Assembly (NCBI RefSeq): GCF_002211285.1 | Contig: NZ_LOKX01000004.1 | Location: 1-64,000, forward strand | Length of the DNA stretch: 64,000 nt | Reading direction: 5' to 3' | Source: Rhizobium sp. R635 | GTDB taxonomy: Bacteria; Pseudomonadota; Alphaproteobacteria; Rhizobiales; Rhizobiaceae | Part shown: positions 22,711 through 33,621 of the stretch, piece by piece | Numbering within the stretch: position 1 is the stretch's first letter | How the letters are laid out: the number at the start of each line of letters is the position of its first letter | Notes under the pieces: model-generated | The model's input: only the letters and a program-made list of their open reading frames with translations | Told to the model about the DNA's origin: nothing | The model's database searches: none | Position numbers and translations under genes: made by a program

Positions 22711-23898
22711 ATGACAAAAGCATTTCTCTCCTACCTGCAATCTGAACTCGCCTCTCTCAAGGACGCCGGCCTCTACAAGTCCGAACGCGTCATCACCTCG
22801 AAGCAAGCTGGCGAAATCGCCATTGTTTCCGGCGAGCGAGTGCTGAATTTCTGCGCCAACAACTATCTTGGCCTTGCCGACAACGAGGAACTGGCGGAGG
22901 CCGGCAAGAAGGCGCTCGACCGCTACGGCTACGGCATGGCTTCGGTGCGCTTCATCTGCGGCACGCAGGAGGAACACAAGCAGCTCGAAGCCCGCATCTC
23001 CTCCTTCCTCGGCATGGAAGACACGATCCTCTACTCCTCCTGCTTCGACGCCAATGGCGGCTTGTTCGAGACGCTGCTCGGCGAAGAGGATGCGATCATC
23101 TCGGACGCGCTGAACCATGCCTCGATCATCGATGGCGTGCGTCTCTCGAAGGCCAAGCGCTTCCGCTATGCCAATAACGATATGGCGGCGCTCGAAGAGG
23201 AGCTGAAAAAGGCCGAAGGCAGCCGCTTCAAGCTGATCGCCACCGACGGCGTCTTTTCGATGGACGGCATCATCGCCAATCTCGGCGGCGTGTGCGATCT
23301 TGCCGAGAAATATGGCGCCATGGTCATGGTCGACGACAGCCACGCGGTTGGTTTCGTCGGCAGGAATGGCCGCGGCTCGCCGGAATATTGCGGCGTCGAA
23401 GGCCGGATCGACATCATCACCGGCACGCTCGGCAAGGCGCTCGGCGGTGCCTCCGGCGGTTATACCTCGGCGAAAGCCGAGATCGTCGAATGGCTGCGGC
23501 AGCGCTCGCGGCCTTATCTGTTCTCGAACACGCTGGCGCCTATTATCGCTGCGGCTTCGCTGAAAGTGTTCGATCTCATCGAAAACGGCGATGCCCTGCG
23601 CCAGCGCCTTTCCGACAATGCCGATCTCTTCCGCCGCGAGATGACGAAGCTCGGCTTCACGCTTGCCGGTAAGGGCCATCCGATCATTCCCGTCATGCTG
23701 GGCGATGCCAAGCTGGCGCAGGACATGGCGGGCCTGATGCTGACGAAGGGGATTTATGTGATCGGCTTCTCCTTCCCTGTCGTGCCGAAGGGCCAGGCTC
23801 GAATCCGCACGCAGATGTCTGCGGCGCATTCGAAGGCGGATGTGGAGCGGGCGATTGCGGCTTTTGCGGAAGCTGGGCGGGAACTGGGTGTGATTTGA
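22711..23898 (+). CDS. kbl: Glycine C-acetyltransferase (2-amino-3-ketobutyrate CoA ligase)
   Basis: 395 residues from the ATG at 22711 ([13 protein letters not shown]), the family start. This PLP enzyme splits 2-amino-3-ketobutyrate with CoA into glycine and acetyl-CoA, the second step of threonine degradation. The PLP lysine is K242 in [13 protein letters not shown], and the [15 protein letters not shown] segment carries the PLP ring-binding aspartate and histidine. Tdh, which makes the unstable substrate, lies 254 bp downstream; a RIME-type repeat fills the gap. Length and motifs match E. coli Kbl closely. Confidence 0.97.
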   Translation: MTKAFLSYLQSELASLKDAGLYKSERVITSKQAGEIAIVSGERVLNFCANNYLGLADNEELAEAGKKALDRYGYGMASVRFICGTQEEHKQLEARISSFLGMEDTILYSSCFDANGGLFETLLGEEDAIISDALNHASIIDGVRLSKAKRFRYANNDMAALEEELKKAEGSRFKLIATDGVFSMDGIIANLGGVCDLAEKYGAMVMVDDSHAVGFVGRNGRGSPEYCGVEGRIDIITGTLGKALGGASGGYTSAKAEIVEWLRQRSRPYLFSNTLAPIIAAASLKVFDLIENGDALRQRLSDNADLFRREMTKLGFTLAGKGHPIIPVMLGDAKLAQDMAGLMLTKGIYVIGFSFPVVPKGQARIRTQMSAAHSKADVERAIAAFAEAGRELGVI

Positions 23899-23904
23899 GC
23901 GAGG

Positions 23905-24118
23905 CTGCTCCCGCTTCTCCCCAGCGGGGGTCCGAAGGACGGGGCGAGACCTGCGGCTCGGCCCCGGTTCGGTGTCCGTCAGGACAGATGAGGGGGCGAG
24001 CGAAGCGAAGTTTCGAGCGATAAGCGAGAAACAAACCAAGCATTATATGGTGTGCCGTGCGGCCCCCTCATCCGCCCTACGGGCACCTTCTCCCCGCTGG
24101 GGAGAAGAGGGAGTCGCA
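23905..24118. repeat. RIME-type mosaic repeat between kbl and tdh
   Basis: Two related arms: 23913-24000 (CTTCTCCCCAGCGGGGGTCC ... GATGAGGGGGCGAG) and 24052-24118 (TGCGGCCCCCTCATCCGCC ... CTCCCCGCTGGGGAGAAG). They share segments with the element at 10663-10802 and with 52520-52622. Lying inside an apparent operon, it could form hairpins in the kbl-tdh mRNA and set the ratio of the two messages. Confidence 0.7.
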
Positions 24119-24152
24119 AAGTCGGCGGCAGAACAAGGGCGGGATATTGTCG

Positions 24153-25190
24153 ATGTCGAACATGATGAAGGCGCTGGTGAAGTCGAAGGCGGAGGTCGGG
24201 CTCTGGATGGAGAACGTGCCGGTGCCGGAGGTGGGGCCGAACGATGTGCTGATCCGGGTGAAGAAATCGGCGATCTGCGGCACCGACGTGCATATCTGGA
24301 ACTGGGATCAGTGGGCGCAGAAGACCATTCCGGTGCCGATGGTCGTCGGCCATGAATTCTGCGGCGAGATCGCCGAAATCGGTTCGGCGGTCACACGTTA
24401 TCATGTCGGCGAGCGGGTCTCGGGCGAGGGACATATCGTCTGCGGCAAGTGCCGCAACTGCCGGGCGGGCAGGGGGCATCTCTGCCGCAACACGCTCGGC
24501 GTCGGGGTCAACCGGCCGGGTTCCTTCGGCGAATTCGTCTGCATTCCCGAAAGCAATGTCGTGCCGATCCCGGGCGATATATCAGACGAGATCGCCGCGA
24601 TCTTCGATCCCTTCGGCAATGCCGTGCACACAGCACTCTCCTTCGATCTCGTCGGCGAGGACGTGCTCGTCACCGGCGCCGGGCCGATCGGCATCATGGG
24701 GGCGCTCGTCGCCAAGCGTTCGGGCGCCCGCAAGGTCGTCATCACCGATATCAATCCGCACCGGCTGGCGCTGGCGCGAAAGCTCGGCATCGATCACGTT
24801 GTCGACGCGTCGAAGGAAAATCTCGCCGATGTGATGAAGGCGATCGGCATGACGGAGGGTTTCGATGTCGGGCTCGAAATGTCGGGCGCCGCTCCCGCCT
24901 TCCGCGACATGATCGACAAGATGAACAATGGCGGCAAGATCGCCATTCTCGGCATCGCGCCCGCCGGTTTCGAGATCGATTGGAACAAGGTGATCTTCAA
25001 GATGCTCAATCTCAAGGGCATTTACGGCCGCGAGATGTTCGAGACCTGGTACAAGATGATCGCCTTCGTCCAGGGCGGGCTTGACCTTTCGCCCGTCATC
25101 ACCCATCGCATCAAGATCGACGAATTCCGCGACGGCTTCGAGGCGATGCGGTCGGGCAATTCAGGCAAGGTCGTGATGGACTGGATATGA
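24153..25190 (+). CDS. tdh: L-threonine 3-dehydrogenase
   Basis: 345 residues from the ATG at 24153 ([12 protein letters not shown]); a second start at 24162 would give the E. coli length. This zinc MDR enzyme oxidises L-threonine to 2-amino-3-ketobutyrate with NAD. The catalytic zinc cysteine is C42 in [10 protein letters not shown], followed by GHEF; the structural zinc cysteines are in [18 protein letters not shown]-specific segments ([43 protein letters not shown]) are very close to the E. coli protein. It works with kbl just upstream. The next gene starts inside its stop (ATGA), or 11 bp later if the better start is used. Confidence 0.97.
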   Translation: MSNMMKALVKSKAEVGLWMENVPVPEVGPNDVLIRVKKSAICGTDVHIWNWDQWAQKTIPVPMVVGHEFCGEIAEIGSAVTRYHVGERVSGEGHIVCGKCRNCRAGRGHLCRNTLGVGVNRPGSFGEFVCIPESNVVPIPGDISDEIAAIFDPFGNAVHTALSFDLVGEDVLVTGAGPIGIMGALVAKRSGARKVVITDINPHRLALARKLGIDHVVDASKENLADVMKAIGMTEGFDVGLEMSGAAPAFRDMIDKMNNGGKIAILGIAPAGFEIDWNKVIFKMLNLKGIYGREMFETWYKMIAFVQGGLDLSPVITHRIKIDEFRDGFEAMRSGNSGKVVMDWI

Positions 25191-25201
25191 GGGAGAACGA
25201 A

Positions 25202-25549
25202 ATGCTTTACGAGGGAAGCTGCCATTGCGGCAACGTCGCTTTCGAGGTCGAAGGCGAATTCACCGAGGCGCTGGACTGCAACTGTTCGCTCTGCCGCAGG
25301 CGGGGAGGGCTTCTCGCCTTCGTGCCGCGCGAGAAGCTGGTGCTGAAGACACCGGAAGACGATCTTTCGACCTATACTTTCAACCGGCATGTCATCAAGC
25401 ATCATTTCTGCGCCAATTGCGGCATCGCCCCCTTCGGCGAGGGCGTGGCGCCGAACGGTGCGGCGATGGCTTCGATCAACCTGCGCTGCATTCCGGCGAT
25501 CGATCTCGGCGCGCTGAAGGTAACGCCTTACGACGGCCAGGCACGTTAG
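25202..25549 (+). CDS. GFA-family (CENP-V/GFA, DUF636) zinc protein
   Basis: 115 residues from the ATG at 25202 (MLYEGSCHCGNVAFEV), with GGAG 9 nt upstream. The family's zinc-binding cysteine pattern is intact: CHCG near residue 8, CNCSLCRRRGG near residue 29, and HFCANCGI near residue 78. Members are called glutathione-dependent formaldehyde-activating-like, but most have no proven activity. It follows tdh by 11 bp and a terminator follows it, so it is the last gene of the threonine-degradation unit. A role linked to an aldehyde by-product is only a guess. Confidence 0.88.
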   Translation: MLYEGSCHCGNVAFEVEGEFTEALDCNCSLCRRRGGLLAFVPREKLVLKTPEDDLSTYTFNRHVIKHHFCANCGIAPFGEGVAPNGAAMASINLRCIPAIDLGALKVTPYDGQAR

Positions 25550-26018
25550 CCAATATTTGCCCGGAGAGAGGCGAATATACCATCGGCACAATTGCAGGAA
25601 ATGGCCGGAACAACTGGGGCGGCGGGCAAAATTCCGGCCGCCCTTGTCTTTTGTTCGCCGCTTCTTAAATAAGCTTCGCAATCGCAGCCGCGGTTCAAAG
25701 CCTGTGGATAAGGCTTTTTCCGAGTTTTCGTGGGCTTTTTTTCTGGAAAAGCTTGACGAGAACAAAAAATGTGGGAATCACCGTTCGACTTGTTGAAACG
25801 GTGAACAGGGTCAAGGCGGATCGCGCAACCATGGCCGGAAATCCAAAGGCAAGAAAGCTTTGCTGTCCGGTACCGGCGATCGTGGTTAATCAGACTTTAA
25901 ATGTCATCCCGTTAGGTGGGCTCAGGTGATTCAAGGGCGACGCGAGCGGCGCGTCAGGCCCTGAGACGGCCCATTCACCGTAGCGAGATTGGATAGCGTC
26001 AGGAAGGCGACGATATAA
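25550..26018. other. 469-bp region upstream of rpoD
   Basis: After the terminator at 25617-25655 the region turns A+T-rich (25660-25790), as expected for the rpoD promoter area, with a long 5' leader likely. I see no gene and no recognisable riboswitch. Individual promoter elements could not be placed with confidence. Confidence 0.5.
25617..25655 (+). terminator. Terminator of the kbl-tdh-GFA unit
   Basis: GGGCGGC (25617-25623) pairs with GCCGCCC (25637-25643), with partial pairing further in, followed by TTGTCTTTTGTT. It lies 67 bp after the GFA stop. Confidence 0.65.
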
Positions 26019-28076
<2,058 letters not shown>

Positions 28077-28101
28077 GGCGTCGACAGCTTTATTCTGATT
28101 G

Positions 28102-28134
28102 AAAAGCCGGGCCTCGTGCCCGGCTTTTGCTTTT
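28102..28134 (+). terminator. rpoD intrinsic terminator
   Basis: AAAAGCCGGGC (28102-28112) pairs perfectly with GCCCGGCTTTT (28118-28128) around CTCGT, followed by GCTTTT. It starts 25 bp after the rpoD stop. Confidence 0.9.
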
Positions 28135-28278
28135 GTGATTAGTACCAATGATCCCGGCGGTTTTCTTGTCCCTCCGTGGCGACAGGATTATAATCCGGCC
28201 ACGGGGGAAGAGATCGATCGCAATGCGAGCGAGAGTCGACGCGTCCCTGCGTGGACTGATCCTCCGCTAGGTCCGGAT

Positions 28279-28305
28279 GATTTTAGGCCGGATCGGCCTC
28301 AAATC
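28279..28305. repeat. Palindromic intergenic element
   Basis: GATTTTAGGCCG (28279-28290) and CGGCCTCAAATC (28294-28305) form an inverted repeat with one mismatch and a 3-nt centre, flanked by a further CGGAT/ATCCG pair. I recall it as a recurrent motif of rhizobial intergenic DNA. It is part of the 316-bp gap between rpoD and the GYD gene, which holds no supported gene. Confidence 0.5.
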
Positions 28306-28331
28306 TGAATCCGAACCTACCTCGAAAAATT

Positions 28332-28379
28332 GGGCATGATGTTGTCCGAAAACCGCTTACACTTTTCGGCATCATGCCC
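28332..28379. repeat. Dispersed hairpin repeat in the GYD gene leader
   Basis: GGGCATGATG (28332-28341) pairs with CATCATGCCC (28370-28379), and CCGAAAA (28346-28352) pairs with TTTTCGG (28363-28369), giving a long hairpin. The core around ACCGCTT resembles the repeats at 34086-34119 and 37032-37066. It ends 13 nt before the GYD gene start, right next to its ribosome-binding site. Confidence 0.6.
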
Positions 28380-28392
28380 GGGGAGGTGCGAA

Positions 28393-28686
28393 ATGACCAC
28401 ATACATTCTTTTGATCAATTGGACGGATCAAGGCATTCGCAACGTTCGCGACTCGGCAAAAAGGCTGGACGCGGCGAAAAAACTGCTCGCCGGCGTCGGC
28501 GGCTCAATCAATCAATTCTTTCTGACGATGGGCGGGCACGACATGGTCGCCGTCTGCGAAGCGCCCGATGACGCCGTGATGGCGCATTTTACCCTGTCAC
28601 TGGCGATGGGCGGCAATGTCCGAACCCAGACGCTCAAGGCCTTCCCGGAGGCCGCCTATCGGGACCTCATCGGCTCACTCAGTTAA
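28393..28686 (+). CDS. GYD domain protein
   Basis: 97 residues from the ATG at 28393 (MTTYILLINWTDQGIRN), with GGGAGGTG just upstream; the longer frame runs back through the hairpin repeat. It is a small ferredoxin-like single-domain protein of the GYD family. Typical segments are TYILLINWTDQGIRNVRDSAKR, the glycine-rich turn FFLTMGGHDMVAVCEAPDD and the end SLAMGGNVRTQTLKAF. The function of the family is unknown. It stands alone between rpoD and the DUF930 gene. Confidence 0.85.
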   Translation: MTTYILLINWTDQGIRNVRDSAKRLDAAKKLLAGVGGSINQFFLTMGGHDMVAVCEAPDDAVMAHFTLSLAMGGNVRTQTLKAFPEAAYRDLIGSLS

Positions 28687-28867
28687 CACATGCGGAAGTT
28701 CGGCACCCATTCCTATCAAGGTCGCGGTTTCGGCCCCGCTCGTCGGTGATCCGTTGCCCAAGCCTTGGGATAGAGATAGTGCGCGCCGTCGGCTGACTTC
28801 GGCGTGATCGCGAGGTTTTTTCCGTTAACGGCTTGATGCTGCCGGCTTTAGAGGCCACATCGCTGCT

Positions 28868-29941
28868 GTGACAGACGAAGTGGACTTGGCAGAGGCGAAT
28901 CACGAAACGGCAAAACGGCGGCCCGAAATCCGCTGGGGCATTGGTGCGTCCGTACTTCTGCACGTTCCGCTTCTCGCGCTGCTGATTTTCGGCCTGCCGA
29001 AGATCGAGCCGAAGCCTCCGGAAGACGAGAGCGTGAAGGTGGAGCTCGTGCCGCCGCCGGAGGAGAAGAAGCCGGAGGAAAAGAAGCCGGAAGAGAAGAA
29101 ACCCGAGGAAAAACCGCCGGAGCCGAAGCCGCCGGAACAGGCCAAGAAGCAAGCTCCTCCGCCGCCGCCCCCACCGCCGCCACCGCCACCGCCGGCAAAG
29201 AAGGCTTCCGAGCAAGCCAAGCCGAGGCCGACCCTTAACCCCGTCGCGCAGTTCGGGGACAAGAATAGCGGCTCCGACAAATTTCTGGCGGGAAATTCTT
29301 CCGAGGGTGAAAGAAAACCGGCAACAACTCCGCCGCAGCGCGATAGTGCAGCGGCGCAGATGCCGGCAAAGGCTGTTGCGGAAAAGCCGAAAACCGAGTC
29401 GCCTCCATCAAAACCGGTAGCGGATGACGTGAAGCTTCCCGAGGTGGCTGTGATGGACGCTTCGCCGGAGCGTGACGGGCCACCGACGCAAGCGCCTGGT
29501 GAAGCCAATACGACGATCGAGCAGGCCAAGCCGCCTGAGCAGAAGACTGCCGACGAGCCGAAAACGCTGCCCGACAACAACGATCTACCCGAGTCGAAAA
29601 CGCTATTTTCACCGACGGCGGATGGCGGTTTATTTGCGCAAACTGCGATGGCTGGTCTTTCACGCAAAGAACGAGTGGCGACGCTTTGTACCACCGAGCT
29701 TCAGGGCCAGCTTGTTCACGGTTCGCCGCCTTATTTCCCGCGCGACTTGCCGAGTTTCGGCTTGCGAGCCGGTACCATTCTAGATGTGAAGGATGCAGCC
29801 TTCAGCACAGCCAAAGGCTGGTTCCAAGTTCGTTTCCGTTGCGAGGTGGATGAGGGAGCTACCAAGGTGGTGTCCTTTGCCCATCAGGTCGGCGGGCGGA
29901 TTCCCCCCAGCCAATATTCGAAATATGATATCGATGACTAA
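28868..29941 (+). CDS. DUF930 protein with TonB-like proline-rich linker
   Basis: 357 residues, GTG start at 28868. One N-terminal membrane helix near residues 23-43 (IGASVLLHVPLLALLIFGL) is followed by repeats of KKPEE and then a run of 13 prolines near residues 96-108, an extended, charged linker like that of TonB or TolA. The C-terminal globular part from about residue 250 (LSRKERVATLCTTELQGQL ... VSFAHQVGGRIPPSQYSKYDI) matches the DUF930 domain known from Rhizobiales. The likely layout is an inner-membrane anchor with a domain reaching across the periplasm. Its role is unknown. No strong ribosome-binding site precedes the GTG, so the start is less sure. Confidence 0.8.
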   Translation: MTDEVDLAEANHETAKRRPEIRWGIGASVLLHVPLLALLIFGLPKIEPKPPEDESVKVELVPPPEEKKPEEKKPEEKKPEEKPPEPKPPEQAKKQAPPPPPPPPPPPPPAKKASEQAKPRPTLNPVAQFGDKNSGSDKFLAGNSSEGERKPATTPPQRDSAAAQMPAKAVAEKPKTESPPSKPVADDVKLPEVAVMDASPERDGPPTQAPGEANTTIEQAKPPEQKTADEPKTLPDNNDLPESKTLFSPTADGGLFAQTAMAGLSRKERVATLCTTELQGQLVHGSPPYFPRDLPSFGLRAGTILDVKDAAFSTAKGWFQVRFRCEVDEGATKVVSFAHQVGGRIPPSQYSKYDIDD

Positions 29942-30043
29942 AGTACGCCGCGATCGTTCTCGCTTGGCAGCCAGCCACGCGCAAGGAAGCGTCCCTATCG
30001 TTTCCTCATGGCCGTGATGGTACGGTGAAGAAGGGACAATGAT

Positions 30044-30205
30044 ATGTCGAACGAAATCGAGCAGTTTTTGGAGCGTCAGGACGAAGTCGTGAGCATGCGG
30101 TTCCTGGAAAACAAATCCGACGAGCTGACCGATATTCTGGTGGCGGCGCTTGAAGAGGCTTTCGAGGTCCTTCTCGAGGCAGCGCCCGCCGAAACGATTC
30201 ATTGA
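30044..30205 (+). CDS. Small acidic protein (53 aa) coupled to the phosphotransferase gene
   Basis: A short frame, ATG at 30044 to TGA at 30203-30205, with AAGGGA 8 nt before the ATG. The protein begins MSNEIEQFLERQDEVVSM and is strongly acidic and helical (LTDILVAALEEAFEVLLEAA). Its stop overlaps the TTG start of the next gene (TTGA), so it probably belongs to the same message and couples translation. I do not recognise a family. The good ribosome-binding site and exact overlap argue that it is real. Confidence 0.6.
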   Translation: MSNEIEQFLERQDEVVSMRFLENKSDELTDILVAALEEAFEVLLEAAPAETIH

Positions 30206-30990
30206 CATTCTCCGACAGATTGCCGCCCGGGCCGCTTGGTGCGCGCCTGTCCGGTTACCGCATGGAGCGGGATGCGCTCGGCAAGTCGGCGGCGAGCGTT
30301 TTCCGGCTGGAGGGCGAAGGCCTGCCGGCGCTTTATCTGAAGGTCGAGGCGGCGGATCCGTTCGGCGAGCTTGCCGATGAGGCCGCCCGGCTCGGCTGGC
30401 TCAAGGCCTCAGGTCTCGCATGTCCTGATGTGATTGCACGGGAAAGCGACGGCGAGCGCAACTGGCTGCTGCTGAGCGCGCTGCCGGGGAGCGACCTTGC
30501 CAGCGCCGCGGCGCTGACGCCGCTCGCCCGCGTCGAACTGCTGGCGGAGGCGCTGCTCGATCTTCATCGCCTGCCGATCGCTTCCTGTCCGTTCGATCAC
30601 CGCCTGGAAAAGCGCCTGCCGGTGGCGAAGGCGCATATGGATGCAGGGATCGTCGACGAGGAGGATTTCGATGCGGCCCGGCTTGGGAAAAGCGCTGCCG
30701 AGCTTTTTGCCGCGCTCGAGAGCATGAGGCCGGATGGCGAGGATCTCGTCGTTGCGCATGGCGATGCCTGTCTGCCGAATTTCATCGCTTCCGACGGCCG
30801 GTTCTCGGGCTATATCGATTGCAGCCGTCTCGGTCTCGCCGACCGCCATCAGGATATCGCACTTGCCTGCCGCAGCATCGCCCATAATTTCGGCGAGGCG
30901 CTGGTTCAGCCTTTTCTCGATCGCTACGGCCTGCCGGCGCCGGATCGGGCGCGGCTCGATTATTACCGGCTGCTCGACGAGTTCTTCTGA
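30202..30990 (+). CDS. Aminoglycoside 3'-phosphotransferase-like kinase, APH(3') family
   Basis: 262 residues, TTG start overlapping the previous stop. The APH kinase motifs are complete: the Brenner loop [13 protein letters not shown] near residues 185-197 with the catalytic aspartate, and the metal-binding [19 protein letters not shown] near residues 204-222, which is very close to APH(3')-II. The N-terminal lobe has ALYLKVEA with the ATP lysine. It would phosphorylate an aminoglycoside such as kanamycin or neomycin, or a related natural sugar. No mobile element is near it and codon use matches the neighbours, so it looks like a resident chromosomal gene. Whether it gives resistance is untested here. 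Confidence 0.85.
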   Translation: MTFSDRLPPGPLGARLSGYRMERDALGKSAASVFRLEGEGLPALYLKVEAADPFGELADEAARLGWLKASGLACPDVIARESDGERNWLLLSALPGSDLASAAALTPLARVELLAEALLDLHRLPIASCPFDHRLEKRLPVAKAHMDAGIVDEEDFDAARLGKSAAELFAALESMRPDGEDLVVAHGDACLPNFIASDGRFSGYIDCSRLGLADRHQDIALACRSIAHNFGEALVQPFLDRYGLPAPDRARLDYYRLLDEFF

Positions 30991-31058
30991 ACGGCTCCGG
31001 TGGTTGCGTGCCATGCGTCCGGCTGGCAAAGTGGCCGCAGCGGAGCGGCGGACCAGAA

Positions 31059-31865
31059 ATGCCGAAAAATCAGTTCAGAATGCTGCGCTCGGCGCTTGCG
31101 GGCATCGAAGCGGTGGAGGCGGAAACACAGCACAGCTTTGCCAGGCACACGCATGAGCAATTCGGCATCGGCCTCATTTCTGCGGGCGCGCAGAAATCGC
31201 TGAGCGGGCGTGGCATGGTGGAGGCCGAGGCCGGCGAAATCATCACCGTCAATCCGAACGAGGTGCATGACGGCGCGCCGATCGGTGAGGGGCGATCCTG
31301 GCGCATCCTCTATTTCGATCCTGCCATCGTCACCGGTCTGTCGCGTGAGATCAGCGAGAGCGGTGCGGGACGATCGGAGATCCCGCATCCCGTCATCCGC
31401 AATACAGAGATTGCCGCCCGCTTCGAAACGCTGTTTCGCGCCCTGACCGAGGCCACGGCAAGTCCGGGACTGCTGCATGAGGAACTGCTTCTGCAACTCG
31501 TCGCCGACGTCATGCGCGAGCGCGCCGAAGAGGAGGAGCGGCCGGCGGTGCCGGCGTCCATCCGCGCGGCCCGGGATCTGATCGACAGCGATCCGTTGGC
31601 CGCCGTCTCGCTCGCCGATCTTGCCCGGGAAAGCGGGCTCAGCCGGTTCCAGGTGCTGCGTGGTTTTGCCAGGGCGACGGGATTGACGCCGCATGCCTAT
31701 CTCGTGCAGGCCCGCATCCATATTGCGCGGCGGCTGATCGTTCAGGGTGTGCCGCTTGCCGAGGCCGCCTTTGCCAGCGGCTTTGCCGACCAGAGCCACA
31801 TGACGCGGGTCTTCGTGCGCAAGTATGGCCTGTCGCCACGCTCTTACGCCAGCGCCTTTCTTTGA
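31059..31865 (+). CDS. AraC-family transcription regulator
   Basis: 268 residues from the ATG at 31059 (MPKNQFRML). An N-terminal AraC-type cupin (HSFARHTHEQFGIGLISAG ... GEIITVNPNEVHDG) would sense a small molecule. The C-terminal double helix-turn-helix is standard: VSLADLARESGLSRFQVLRGFARATGLTPHAYL and IVQGVPLAEAAFASGFADQSHMTRVFVRKYGLSP. It lies 74 bp upstream of an EamA exporter on the same strand and probably controls it, the usual arrangement for this regulator type. Its effector is unknown. Confidence 0.9.
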   Translation: MPKNQFRMLRSALAGIEAVEAETQHSFARHTHEQFGIGLISAGAQKSLSGRGMVEAEAGEIITVNPNEVHDGAPIGEGRSWRILYFDPAIVTGLSREISESGAGRSEIPHPVIRNTEIAARFETLFRALTEATASPGLLHEELLLQLVADVMRERAEEEERPAVPASIRAARDLIDSDPLAAVSLADLARESGLSRFQVLRGFARATGLTPHAYLVQARIHIARRLIVQGVPLAEAAFASGFADQSHMTRVFVRKYGLSPRSYASAFL

Positions 31866-31939
31866 ACGGCGCCTGCAATTTCGTTCAAGACCCCTGATCA
31901 TCCCTGCTGTTTTCTCGGCGCGCCAACAGGAGGCGCTGA

Positions 31940-32839
31940 ATGTCGAAACAGGTTCAAGGATATTTCTATCTGGCGCTCGCCATGCTCACGGTCGGAAGCA
32001 CCGTCATCGCGAGCAAGCTGATTGCGGCCGGCCTGCCGCCGTTCACTGCCACCGCATTGCGCTTCGCTCTCGCTCTTCCCGTCATTTTTCTGCTGATGCG
32101 GGCGAGCGGAGTTCGGCTGCCGAAGCTCTCCCGACATGACCGTCTCATTCTTTTCGTTCAGGCCGGCGCCGGCAGCGTCGGTTATACCACGCTGCTGATC
32201 TCCGGCCTCAGCCTGACCTCGGCGGCGGATGCCGGCGTCATCATCGGTACGCTGCCGGTGGTCTCGGCGGCGATCTCCATTCTGCTGCTGCGCGAGCGGC
32301 CGCGGCGCGCGCTGCTTTTTGCCGTGGGTCTGGCGAGTGCAGGCGTATTTTCGATCGCCTTCACGCCGGAGGCTGCCGGCGGGTCGCTTGCCGGCAATGC
32401 GCTGATCTTCCTGGCGGTCGTCTGCGAGGGGCTGTTCATCCTGTTGAACAAGCGGCTGACGGCCGACATTCCGCCGCTGGTGCAATCGACGCTGATGACC
32501 GGCATCGGCTTCGTCGTCTCGCTCATTCCGGCCGTTTTCGAGGCGCCTCTCGCGCATGGGTTTTCGCCGGGCGCCATCGCCGCTGTCGTCTATTATGCGC
32601 TGGTGCCGACGGTCGGCGGCTTCCTGCTCTGGTATGCGGGCGCCGAAAGGGTAAGCGGCACCGAGGCCTCGCTGTTCACAGCGCTTGCTCCGGTCTCCGC
32701 CGTCATGCTCGCCTTCACCATTCTCGGCGAGCCGGTCGGGCTCAATCAGATCGCCGGCATCGCCTGCGTGCTTGCGGCCGTGTTCGGGCTTGCCTTTGCT
32801 AGCAGCCGCACCGAGCAGAAATTCATCGAGGGGAGATAG
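31940..32839 (+). CDS. EamA/DMT-family transporter
   Basis: 299 residues with ten hydrophobic helices in two EamA repeats. The first begins YFYLALAMLTVGSTVIASKLIAAGLPPFTATALRFALALPVIF; the second ends each half with the conserved pattern seen in PTVGGFLLWYAGAERVSGTEASLFTALAPVSAVMLA. Members export amino acids, metabolites or drugs. AGGAGG 5-6 nt before the ATG supports the start. It sits between an AraC regulator and a B3/4-domain protein that starts 3 bp after it, so the pair is one operon. Confidence 0.9.
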   Translation: MSKQVQGYFYLALAMLTVGSTVIASKLIAAGLPPFTATALRFALALPVIFLLMRASGVRLPKLSRHDRLILFVQAGAGSVGYTTLLISGLSLTSAADAGVIIGTLPVVSAAISILLLRERPRRALLFAVGLASAGVFSIAFTPEAAGGSLAGNALIFLAVVCEGLFILLNKRLTADIPPLVQSTLMTGIGFVVSLIPAVFEAPLAHGFSPGAIAAVVYYALVPTVGGFLLWYAGAERVSGTEASLFTALAPVSAVMLAFTILGEPVGLNQIAGIACVLAAVFGLAFASSRTEQKFIEGR

Positions 32840-32842
32840 ACC

Positions 32843-33541
32843 ATGCAGTTCAGCCATTCGGAGGCGATATGGCAGGCCTTTCCGGAGCTTCGCGCCGGCG
32901 TGCTCCATGCCGAAGGCTTTGATACGGGGACGGACGTCGAAGAGGCGGTCGCAAGCTTCAACGCCATCGCCGAGGCGCGGCTCGCCAAAGCGCAGGAAGG
33001 CGAATTCCCGGAGATCCAGGCATGGCGGCGCGGCTTTTCCCGCATGGGGTTGAAGCCAACGCAATATCGCTGCGCTTCCGAAGCGCTGCTACGCCGCTTC
33101 CGCCAGGAGCATGCGCTGCCGCGCCTCCATCCGCTCGTCGATCTCTGCAATGCGATTTCGCTCGCCTTCGCGATTCCCATCGCCGTCTTCGACACGGAGA
33201 AGATTGCGGGCGATCTCGAGGTGCGGCGGCCAACGGGGCGTGAGACCTATCTGACCTTCGGCGGCGAGACCGAGCATCCCGAGCCGGACGAGGTGATCTT
33301 CGCGGATGGAGAGGGGAGAGCGCATGCACGGCGCTGGACGAACCGGCAGAGCGGGCTTTCGGCGGTGCGGGAGACGACGGGCTCAGCGCTGATCGTCGCC
33401 GAGGCGCTGCATGCTTCCGCCGGCGAGGATATCGAAAGGTTGGTCGCGACGGTCGCGGATGCGCTTGCGCGTCACTGGCCGGTCATGCCGAAGACGGCGA
33501 TGCTGACCTCGGCTTCACCGCGTTTCGAATTCGAACGTTGA
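32843..33541 (+). CDS. B3/4 (tRNA-editing-like) domain protein
   Basis: 232 residues. It consists of a stand-alone B3/B4 domain, the fold used by the beta subunit of phenylalanyl-tRNA synthetase for editing. Characteristic segments are FPEIQAWRRGFSRMGLKPTQYRCASEALLRR, LPRLHPLVDLCNAISLAFAIPIAVFDTEKIAG and the late RWTNRQSGLSAVRETT. It could hydrolyse a mischarged amino acid or bind an amino-acid-like ligand. Only 3 bp separate it from the EamA gene, so it likely handles the same compound that is exported; that is inference from position. Confidence 0.85.
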   Translation: MQFSHSEAIWQAFPELRAGVLHAEGFDTGTDVEEAVASFNAIAEARLAKAQEGEFPEIQAWRRGFSRMGLKPTQYRCASEALLRRFRQEHALPRLHPLVDLCNAISLAFAIPIAVFDTEKIAGDLEVRRPTGRETYLTFGGETEHPEPDEVIFADGEGRAHARRWTNRQSGLSAVRETTGSALIVAEALHASAGEDIERLVATVADALARHWPVMPKTAMLTSASPRFEFER

Positions 33542-33621
33542 GGCAACGCGGCATTCAGGCCTTGGGCCGGCGGCATGGCCGCCCTATCTCAGGGGGACCG
33601 ATATCTTCTGGAGACGAACCC

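Noticed and set aside
24153..25190. A general alcohol dehydrogenase call for tdh
   Set aside because: TDH-specific segments and the adjacent kbl gene make threonine dehydrogenase the clear choice.
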